Assembly: GCA_914767715.1 (NCBI GenBank) | Contig: OU612067.1 | Location: 23,656,162 to 23,720,161 of the forward strand | DNA from: Membranipora membranacea | Taxonomy: Eukaryota > Bryozoa > Gymnolaemata > Cheilostomatida > Membraniporidae | DNA length: 64,000 nt | Direction of reading: 5' to 3' | Shown: piece by piece, positions 26,401-38,400 of the stretch | Numbering within the stretch: the stretch's first letter is position 1 | How the letters are laid out: every line of letters begins with the position of its first letter | Translations under genes and position numbers: made by a program | Notes under the pieces: model-generated | Database searches by the model: none | What the model was told of the DNA's origin: nothing | Seen by the model: the letters and a program-made list of their open reading frames with translations, nothing else

Positions 26401-29400
26401 TAAGTGAAATCACCGTGAACACACAGTGAAATATTCAGGAACAATATACCTCCAATGAACCTAATGTTTGGCCTGAAGGCTAAAAACTACCGCAATATTA
26501 AACTCTTGCTATTATGCGATCAAAAATTTCAAATAATTTTGTCTTAAAATAACTGCACTAACAGATTGGACAACAGCAAAGGTGTGTTTTCAACATTTGT
26601 CGGTTATAGTTGGAAGCCAATTGTTACAGCTTCCTAGTCCTAGTCCTAGTCCTAGTCTTAGTCCTAGTCCTAGTCCTAGTCCTAGTCCTAGTCCTAGTCC
26701 TAGTCCTAGTCCTAGTCCTAGTCCTGTCCAGTATTTCATGACAAAACATGGCTTACCTGTTTCCTAGCATAAGGGCATCACCACCAGAAGGCCTTGTGAT
26801 ACCAGTCAGCATCCTGAAGGTGGTAGTTTTACCCGCTCCGTTAATACCGAGCAGACCGAAGCACTGACCAGAGGGTACACCAAAGTTCAGACCGTTTACT
26901 GCTCGATTCTTCTGGAATATCTTCACCAGATTCTTAGTGGTTAGAACATCATCGGAGGTGGAATCTAGAATGGAAAAGAAAAGATTTGAAGTTGAATCTG
27001 TTGTTGCTCCGCTGATTACCGATTGGAGAGAATCTCACTTGTCTGAGTCGTGCCATAGAGACATATCAACCATATATCAAAACATTCACTAGTCAGTAAG
27101 TAAATTTCGATGAAACCATAATAACCCATGATAAATAGTTTTCACTATGGTAGCAGCCGACTTGCAATTATTTCACACAGACAACATCAGATCTCAAGTA
27201 CTACCAGAGGCTACAGCGCATTCTGAAGATTTGCTCAACTTTTTGAAACCACCAAATAGACATAAACATTCACGCTAACATGTAAATGTAATAGTCGTAC
27301 TGTTGATCGGCAATGAATTTCATTGTTGTGAAATCATAAAAGGGTGAATGATTGGCATTGGATTATCTCCTTAGGCCTCTATTAGTTACTGATTTCTTTG
27401 ACACTTACTGTTCTGGACTCTCTCCTCTTCAGCGAGAACATCTTCTTCTGTTTCACCTTCATGTTTTGGTTTAGCTGTCATCTTAGGGTGATAGAAGAAC
27501 CTGTACTCTATCAGTATAACTAGTGCAAAGAATACACACCCCTCCACTGTGAGAGCTATTATATTCTTACCAGTAATGTCAAACCTAGAAACGAGCAACG
27601 ATATTATATAGACTATTATATTATTTATATTACCTAACATAAGCAACTTAGGACTTATTCTTCTCCAGAATAAAAATGGAATATATATATATAATAGTGA
27701 CTTCTAAAAGGGCTTGCTGAAAATATCCCAGCAGTGAGATTTTAGCATGAACATTCCCAATCTTGATTGGTCTCATGATTGACCTGACAACAATATTCAG
27801 TTGACCTCTTATTGACCTTCAAATATACCTCATTAGTAGGCGATGAAACCTCTGATGCCTACTGAGTTTGTATCACCAGATGTGGACCAACCACTCGACT
27901 TGAAGAAGCTATATATCTTTTAGGACAACCCTTTGAGCCAACAACCTGTTCCGCATATACACTTAATTTCTTTTCTTCTTTATGCATGGTCATATATTTC
28001 ATCCCAATCTATGGATTGATCGGCAAAACAAATTTCATTATAATAAAACATATATTTTAATTTGTTTTGCCCATCAATCCATAGATTGAGATAATATATA
28101 TATATCATATAATATATATATTACATATATAACCATATGATATATTTATTTTTACAATGGAGACTTACTCAAAAGGATCATAGTTGATTTTAGCTAGTTC
28201 TTCCGGTGAGATATCTTGGGAACTGAATGATAGCCTGGCTTCTCGTGTCAGATGAGCGGCAGACATATCTATGATACCACGCCCCAAACAATAGTGAGGG
28301 AATATAAGGAACGCCTGCAACAATATAACAGGTTTTTTTCTAATTCACCAAGTATTGCAAAAATTGTTTTTGAAGCATCTAACCAAGGAGAACTCGTGGA
28401 TCTTACTAGGCCCAAAGGTTAAGAAATTGAGAAGACAGCTCAAAAGCAATGTAAAAACAGAATTCTCATCATGTAAACCCTAGAAGAGATAATTTTTTGC
28501 AGGAGGCATAGTTTTCACACGTTTGAAATATCCGAATATTAGCGAGCTAACATTATTCTACCCTCACTACTTCATCTTGACTCACCTCAGCTAGCCAATT
28601 TTTAGTGCTCGTTATCATTCAGTCATCCTTAATCTAGCTGAAGTTAATATTAAATTATTATTATTCTATACCACAATATTAATAAGTCTATGGACTACAC
28701 TAAACTCTTGCTAAAAAATGAGTCTTAAATAAATTGATTGATGAGTACTTCATTATCGATTTAAATACATTGAAAATGTATGTTATTGATCTGGTTTACA
28801 TTGAGATAATGGTGTTGTGTAACAGTATCAATTGAAATTCAAGAGGAGGGAGAAAATAGCTCACCTTTTTCAGCTGTAGACTTATCTTAGTGAGTTCCTC
28901 TTCATCAGGAAAACTTTCTAGGATATATGTAGATATGGTGGAGATTACTCCTAGGAATATATTCAGACAGCCGAGTACAACATAAGCCATACTGGGATCC
29001 TACCAAAGAGAGAAAAGAATAAATTTTTGAGAGATAACTGTTATAATTTATTACTTACTCATTACTTATTATTATTATTACATCTTATTTACTCTAATGC
29101 ATTATCGATTTGAATTCAAATAGTGGAATCCTACCCAGGAAAGCATAAATCTTGGTGAATTAACTTTTATTTGTCAAATTAAATCAGTCTAATATGTTAT
29201 TGATTTAAATTCAAATAAAACGTACACTTTCAACTATAAATGTGTCTTTTTGTTCTTCCAAACAGAGGTCAACTAGAATCCCCATGATTGTTTTTCTCAC
29301 ATAACCATTGGCTCAAGTGATGGAAATAATATGCTCAAAGTTCTACCGGCCATAATTTTAATCGATTGTCTTTAGATTGTCTCGATTTTGCGAGCATTGA

Positions 29401-32400
29401 TCTAAATCCACAGCCTTAGAAATGTATCAATATCAAGCTAGCCGTGATATTGCACAAAACTCTACTGAAACTGTGTATTAGAGCTAACTAAGATAAGTTT
29501 TTGTTTAACCTTTTCAAGGTGTGAGGATAGCAGATTGATTAATACATGACCAACTCAAAGAAATAAGAGAGTGCAGACAACGACCAATGTGTGTGTTAAA
29601 TTGAAAGATAACAGCTCTGAACTCTGAATTTAGCCTACCTTGAACATTCTACTGAATGGATACATGAGGGGGATCATGGCCCACCCGTATAAGAACATGA
29701 GCAGAGCTAGAGCTGGACCATTTATCTTTCCTACGAAGGCCTGCTCATCAAAGGCCAGGAAGATAAAGAAACATAGTGCTGCGCAGATCATGTAGTTGAA
29801 TAGATCCCAGATGTAAGTTGTAACCCAGTATACAAATCTGTTCATTCCACTGACATACTATAAATAAAAGTATATTATAAAAAAGAGAAATACAGTAAGT
29901 GTTTAGAGTTTTTTGCGCAAGGATAGGAATGCTCAGCTTGGACTGAAAACTTTTTTTCCATTTCTCAATTTAGTGCCAACTATGTCTGCAACATTTGACA
30001 GAATAATTAAGGTAAGCTGAGAAAACAGGTTTTGGCTGGGTATATCATTCTGAAGCACAAGACAAAGTGACACTTGAAGCTAAATGAATTAAATCACTCT
30101 CTATCAATCAGAGATAAACATGCAATAGTATATCATGCGATCAGTGCGATCAGTGCGATCAGTGCGATCAGTGCGGTAAGCACACTGATCGCATGATATA
30201 CAATTGCATGTATATCTCTGATTGATAGAGAGTGAATTAATTCACTTAGTACGAGTACCATCACTAGGAATTCGGTGTGACCACCTGGGTTCAGTTTTAT
30301 CGATAAGGGGTGGGTACATGTTAGGTACTGATACTAAATTGACTCTAATGATCATAGATACACAGGTTAATAGTATAGTCTCAATGTCAGTGTGTGTGGT
30401 AAGTGCCACATGAGAATGGAATCACTATAATGAGTCATATATTACCTGTAAGCTCTGACTGGTAGATACTCTGTCCATAATTAGATACAAAACAAAGGAA
30501 GCCGGTATCAGAGACATGGCGAATATAACACACAGAGCTATCAGTAGTGTCACATAACCTCTATCTAACAGTTTCTACAACAATGAACAGGATATCATCT
30601 ATTAAAACAAAATAATATGATATACTCATTATTCAAAAGATTACTGCTACCAGTTTTGCTGTAGATTAAATTCCCAAAATCAGTTTTCTCCAATTCTCGA
30701 GTCTATGTATCACCAACTTTGTCTCAATTTAGCAAGTCAGACATTAGAATGTATTAAGATTTGGCTGTAATGGCCAACATACAGTGTCGGAATTAACAGT
30801 ACACGATTTTCAAAAGTATACTAGGTGGCTGAACTAATCCCCTGTGGGTGAATGAAATAAGAGTCTTGTTGGTTTCCCCTTAGTGGCCGCTAATAATTAT
30901 GATTTTGTATATGGATTTCGCTTAGATTTTAATGGGTGGCCATTTCAAAATTGCAGCTTAAAAGTGAATAAGTTGTTGAGATGAGATCACAGGAAAGAAC
31001 TTTGCTTCCCTCATTTGACCTTGTCCTTAAGATGGTCAGCGACTTCTCAACAGATTAAATTGAAAATACTAGAAAGTTGAGGCAACTATATGTAGATGTA
31101 TAACTTTGGTATATAGAGTCTTACCTGAATTAGTTGACTCTCTGTTCGGTTCATAGGATGGTTTATCAGAGTTATACCAAAGTCTTTATAGTCATTGCGG
31201 CCGCTCTTCTGTATTTTAGACCTGAGCACTAAGTTATTAGCTGCGTTCATATATCCAACACTGGCTGTCCATCCTTTGTTATTGAACCAAACCTAAAATA
31301 GAAACATGAGCAGCGGGATACTACACAATGCAACAACAGACTTTTCAAGGAATCGGAATTTCAATTAGCAATTCACTGAAAATTTTCCAGGCATAAAGGC
31401 TACTTAAACTGGGGTTGTTTTAGTTGGGATGATGTTTCTTGAGTATGAAAAACTGCTGAAATTACTAGCTTACGCATAAACCTACCTTTATAAGTCATAT
31501 AAATGTATACCATAATTTTTTTTACTAGTCTCTACAGAAATGTAGATTAGGTACATTGACATATCATATAGACAATCACATAGTGTAACAGTTGTAGGTT
31601 TTGTTTCTTCAAACTCTGAATACAGTTTTGGTATCAACAGTGAACACGAGATAGAACATTTAGAATGAAAAAAGGGTTGATAAAAGTCAGATGTCTTATC
31701 ACACGTTACATCCCAAAGAATGGTATGAAGTTGTGGTTGCATTATTGGCGAGGCTGCAATATCTGAGCCAGGTTGCTCTCTGTTTGCAGGCAGATCGGAC
31801 CACACCTGTGGGCCAACCGAACCCCAGTGGTCAGTGGACTGCAGTCGGATACAAACCCACGACCTTCAACTTTTGCGTGCTAAAGGACCGGCGCTCAAAC
31901 CGACCGAACCATCTTCTACTCCTACACCTTTAACTCTCACCTAATAATAATATATAATATATAATATATATAATTCTCACCTTGATATTTTCGTGGATGT
32001 TGACCATATCTAAGATATCCTCCAGACCCTGAGAGATAACTTTAGCGTCTGTTACGTTTGTCAAAACATCCAGTATCTCCTCTATTTGTGATTCATTTAT
32101 CACAGCCTTAGATCCACCAACATCAAAACTGAAACCCCCATATCTGTAAAAGCAAAAGTATCCATTCTCAGTCTACACACATATATACCGGTTTGAATTG
32201 TTGTTGGATCAACCAATTCGCATAATGTAATATGCTTTGAAATGTGCTTTAAAATCACTGCATTTCCATAGATCGACCTAATGCTATTTTCAGGGCTCTT
32301 CAAGCCATTGAAACGCCTGCCAGTTCGCACCGAGCACGAAGGATCAGTTCGTACTGAGCTGCGCGTGCTACAGCAGACTGCGTCTTGGATTTCAGCGCGA

Positions 32401-35400
32401 AAGGCGACCTCAAAATTCACATGGAAACAAGGTGAATGTGATTGTGTTGGATCATATGATCAATTTGAAGTCATGGCTTCTTGGCCTAGATCCACCTCCA
32501 CGCTGATGGTCAGTAGATAGACAATAATCGCACAGTTACTGGCCCCTACCTTCTTTTGATGTATGGAGTCATAGTTTTAACCAGCCATTCAGTGACATTG
32601 TGTCCTGTCATATTATGAACGTGATCATTAGTGGCTAGGGTGGCATTAGCCGGCATCGCAGGTATGGCATCACATTGCTGGTAACCTAAATCAAGAGACA
32701 CAATCAAACACATCACTTATTGTGTAATAATCAGCAAATTTAGAGAATTTATATATATATATATGTATAAAAAGAGGCGTTTTCTCATAAATCAATGACT
32801 TTAAAAGATGAGAAAATCTAAAACTGATCTTAAAGAAAAACTACAACAAGGTTCAAGAACTTATTTGAGTACAGTTGAATACTCATTAAATTGATATTTC
32901 ATAAAACGTTGCATTTTGAGAACCTCACATATAAATTGACACAAACCAGGAATATTGCATTCTGGGAATGTATCATATTACATGACACAAACCAAGCGTA
33001 CTACATTCTGAGAATATATCATATTCATTGACACAAGCCATGAACATTGCATTCTGGGAATCTATCCTATTCCTTCACAAAAAACCAAGAATGTTGCATT
33101 CTAGGTAAGCAGCCTGTCTGACACTTACCCGTAGTATCACAATCACACTCAGGTATTATATTGCTGTGCTGCTCTGTCCATAAAGTGCTGGCATCTTCTA
33201 CACATGGATAGTCTGGGATCTGGTACACATCAGGGTTCATACATCGGGTGCCGTACTGCGCCTCCTTCATCAGCTCCTCTAATCTCTGTGTGAACTCGGA
33301 CTCAACATACTCATTTCTATAAATGGAAAGTTCATTTCTTTGTTGTAAAATTAAATGTAAAAATTAATGCATTGATACGACAGACAGAGGAATAGTGTGC
33401 TATTATATTTACACGGAAACAATTAATTTTCTTTGTATATATCAACATTCACAATCAAATTTCCAAAGCACTTTTTCATAACTCAACAACAATGCATAAA
33501 TCATGGGATGACCAACTGATGGAAAAGTCATATTTTGCTCCACTCCCTCAAGGAGTTAGAGAAACTTTGCGAACATACATTATAACATAATACAGTACAA
33601 ATATAATGGGTATATTTTAATATATAGGAACTTTATTTTGGATAGTAGAAGTATTTCGGACAGTAGTAGTATTTCGGATAGTAGTAGTATTTCGGATAGT
33701 AGAAGTTTGAACTATTCTATGGACATTTATTTAGTGAACATGGTTATCACTCACCTGTAAAATACATTGAGATGATCGTCTGTGTTTTGAGGCTCATACA
33801 TCCAAGGTTGAATCTCGAGCGGTGGTTCAGGGTGTACTGGAGGTATGGCCAGAGCGAAGGTCATGGCCATCAGGATAAATCCAGCGGGTAATACAACCTC
33901 ACAGAGGAAGGCTTTCCAGTCTCGTCGGATGTGGTGGAATCTTTTTATGATCAAAGCTTTCATCTGATGCCAGATAAGAGTTCGACCTGTGTACTTGATA
34001 GCTGAAAGCAGCATTAAAAAGGCTTAATTATAGGCTTTTTCTAAATGTCAATGGGCAAAAAACTCCAAATTAAGGTTTGTTTTCTTGTACTTTGAATCAG
34101 GGAGTTTAGGACTCCCGGTAAAGACAAGCTATGTGAGGTTCTGTTGCGAATCACAGCGGAGAATAAGAAAAATATGTTGATCACTGAGTGCCAAGGACGA
34201 ATCAAAACAAAGTATGAATAATATACTTGTACAGTTCTTTTTAACTTAGGCAAGTTAAAACGTCAAACTGGTTATTTCATTTTGAAATCAGTGAAATCCG
34301 CATAAAATTAAGGGGAAAACTCAATCCGTTCACACACCAGGGTCTTCGCCATCTATCTCATGTCCGTCTGGCATGTTACTGCTAACTCCTCCCTCATTAT
34401 TAGAGTTAAATCTAAAGGAGAGCTGTCCAGAGCTGGCCACCGAGTCATTGAGCACTTCATCATCTGATAAGTTATCATCCGTAGAGTTACCATTGCTAGG
34501 GTACGCCGCTGGCATATCTGCAGTATTGTCTGGTAACAAAGGTACTAATAGAAGACAGATTAATCTTATCCGGATTCGAGTATGGCAAGAAAAAAACAGT
34601 TAGAGTTGACAACGCTCAGTAGTTGTAGAACAGCAGTGGAGGGGTTTGTACTTAGTTTGGTTAGCTATCACTTCAAATAATTGTTAGGGGTGGATATGAA
34701 GAGGTTATGAAAAACAGTAAAAGAGCAGCGAAACAACACGGCAGCCAAAATATATAAACTACATACGTATACTATAATGTAGATTATAAAGTAACAATGG
34801 AGCAAAGCAGGATATATATATTTATAGAAGGAATTTCTGTTCACAATCACAACCGAATGCTGCCATGTCTTTGAGCTAGAGGATATTGTAAACTACTATC
34901 TGGGGGTAAAAACATTCGCAACCTTCCAGTCACAAGTCAACTAGTAAAGTTTACGAAATCGAGCCAGACATCTTCAATACGTGACATCAATTTCGTATCT
35001 CGCGGAAATATGGTTGGAAAGCATTGGTATCAAGGTAAAGGGCACAACATCTTGTGTTTAAATCAAATATAAGGGATTTGACTTAGTACATCATAAACAA
35101 ATAAACACCCATATATATATTTATGGTAATGATAAAGCATATAAAGTATAAGCTACGCTTGGGGAGCAGCAGAAAGTTATGTTTGGTGGGCATTTGGACG
35201 CTATGTTTAGTGATCAGCAGGCGGCAGGTGGCAGGTGACAGGTGGCAGGTGACAAGTGACAGGTGTGACATGCAGAGGGTGACAGGTGAGAGGTGCTACT
35301 GTCACAACTATTAAGCGTTGTCACACCAAACAGTCTGTGTGGAGCTCACAATAACCCGAATCATCATAGCAAAATTTACTGTGAATTTTTAGGCTTTTGT

Positions 35401-38400
35401 TTTCATGCAAATTTTCATTTTTCTCTATTAACTTTTCATTTTGCCATCAGGGATAATTGAATATATGGCCTTGGTGATTTAGAGCAACCTCTCAGCAGGG
35501 AGTTATGTCCAAAACTTCTCAGCAGGAAGTTAGGTCCCGCACTCCCTGATATCACGAGGAATAACCAGACAACTAAAGCAGGATTTCTTATAAGTTTGTT
35601 ATACTCGCCGTTCACAAAACAACCATATCAATCACTCAGCAGCATATCAGCAGCTTTCAATCAAGGATGCATCAGCAACGGTTTGATGATTGTTCATAAC
35701 ACACATGCAATGTGAAGGCGGATTAAAATTTTCAGGTTGCTTTGCAATCAAACTGGTGAAGAGCCCATCGAGATAAATCACAGAACCATTTGCATGTGAA
35801 GAAAATGCTCCTGTTATGAAATCAGACTGTTTGATGTTCAGTTATAAAGAGTTTGTGCTTCAATCACAAGACCAAAAGCTGTGAAAATCAGAAGTTAATC
35901 AACTCGTAATGTGAAATAAACAATAGGCTCACAACATATTTATTTGAAATGTAAGAAATCTCATATGTCCTCAAAGTTTTAATTTTCCTTCCAAATCACC
36001 CATTATTAGTGAGAAGTTATTATTTTGATAGTTTGGCAGTGATAAATTTATCATTGAATTTAGGTGAGCACAACTCCAGGCATATTAGAAAAGATACACC
36101 AACCAATAGGGCAGGAGAAAATTGTTAGCTAGAAGCACTCTAACTCTGTATAACTGATATAAGATCACACATCGAAGCAAACAACCCATACTCACCACTC
36201 GCTGACTTCTTCTCGGAGTTGGCAGCATTCTCTAGCTCAGGATCAACCTCAGGCTACAGACAAACAAACTCAGGCTACAGACAAACAAACTCAGGCTACA
36301 GATAATAAATTAACATAAAATTCTGAAATTAATACACGATCAATTATGTTTAAGTCTTTTTTGTTCACTGATTTTCTTTCTTTTTTGATTCCTAATGGAA
36401 AACATTCTTCAAAATGATTACGGCATTTGTTAAAATGTATTTAATACATGCATGCTTTTGTGAGGAAAATTCTTAACGTAAAAAGGAGTTATCTACAAAT
36501 GTGATTTATTGCTCCAAGTTCAGTCAGTTCTCAAATAAATTTGTTGAGCCGTACAACTTTGTTTCTGTATAAAATTGTAGTTCCTTCCTGTACTGTACCC
36601 TCCTTCAGGATTTAGTACAACAAACTCATACAAAAAATATGAAATATATTTAGGCATCTGAGACATAAATGAGGGGCTGATAAAAGGTATGAGATATTCT
36701 TTACACACCACTGGGGACATGGTCACATCAGACGGGGTGTCTTCGTCAAGTTGTGGTAAATATTTCTTCTTTCCTGACCGATTAACTTTGAACTTTGCGA
36801 TTTTCTCTTTCAGTTTGTAGATAGCCCGAGAGGCCCCTTTCCTTAGCCTGATAGACTCCCTCCTGACTGGCATAGCGAGATTACCCCCGTCAGTCAGAAG
36901 AGTTTCTGCATCCACTCCTGGTAAAATAAGGATTATTCACTTGATACCGATATGATAGAATTGTGTGCCCATTATCATTTCATAGGGGACCACCATAGAG
37001 TTATTATGTACTATAATAACTCTACGTGAACCACTGTCACCATGATCGCATCCTAATAATCAATCCATGGTTATTTTGCAGGGTCTCATTGGCAAACTAT
37101 GTAACATAAAACTTCGGTCGTGTCACGGCCAATATCATGCCAGTAGCATCCAAAATTTGAATAATAGTCACAACATTAATTAAATCAAAGTATCGTTGGA
37201 AACTAATTAGTCGCTAGTAATGCACGAGTGAGCCAGTACACGGTTCAGCTCATCATACAAGAAGTAGATAGTTATGAACCTGTGGCATCAGCTATTTTGA
37301 GAAAGACTTCCTCTAGTGTAGTATCACAGATTCCATAGCTGAGTAGCCCGAGTTTCTCTAATGAACCATCCAGATCAGTGAACAGTCTGACAAACCCCCC
37401 GGTCTTCACCTCTACAATAAACATGCCAGAACTACTGTTACTATGGCTATCCTTGACACGAGGATGCAGAGTTATTTTTGTTTCAATTGATAGCATGTAC
37501 TGGCCTGATGAGAATCAATGAGGAGTCAACTCCATATAGAGACATGAGATTTAATTCTGAAGAACTCTTGTTTTCGAAGAAAAAAATAAATCAATCATAA
37601 CAGTAGTATTAAATGAGATAATGGGTTGAACAATTAACATAAGCTAATATATAAGTATATCAGCGAGCACCATAATCACCTGGGCTCACGCAGCCTCCTG
37701 TACAAATAAGACAACCTTAGACAAATTTGAACATTTGGGAAAGTCAAATACTGTCAAAACACCAAGCCTTCAAACCCACTAACAGATTTGCTTGTTTAGT
37801 TGAAGATCGTAGGTATTATCTACAGAGAGTGCAAGCAGGAAAGGCGCTGAACCCAAAAGGGCTCGTTTGTATGTAGCTTGCTGCTGATTTGACTGTGCTG
37901 GTAGTCCTTCAATTGCAGTAATGAAGGCTGAGGCCTCAAGACATTCTGATTGAGTGCAGGAAGCCAGTGATGGCACCTCATTACTTTGAATGAGGTAGAT
38001 CATAATCTTATCATTGTTAATGTTTAATGTATGAATGACTTGCCTTCGCTGGGTAGCTGGAATAGTATTTCTTGTCCAACAGACTCCATCATCACAGATC
38101 CAGGTACTCTGCTGAGAACAAACTTCTCTATCACCTTCTCGAGAGAGGCAGTAGCGTCTGATTCTGGAGCTTTAACCAATGTTAAGTAATATCTGTAACA
38201 AGTTACATACATATACTGTTATATAAGCCTGCGTTTATGTAAAGTACATTAGCTTTAACAAGTGAGAGGACACTGAAGTAGAGCTGTTAGACTGTGTACC
38301 ATAGTAGGGTTCAGTGGGTGGAGCTCAGTGTTCTCTGAGAATAAAACAAGGTCCTTTGGTTGTGATGATTACTGAATAAAGTACTACTTGGGCAACTATT

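Noticed and set aside
26582-26767. Open frame with a long Pro-Ser repeat
   Set aside because: It is the CCTAGT hexamer array read in one frame, inside an intron of the ABCA1-like gene.
31691-31933. 80-codon plus-strand frame
   Set aside because: Lies across the SINE copy in ABCA intron 31; reading frame of a repeat.
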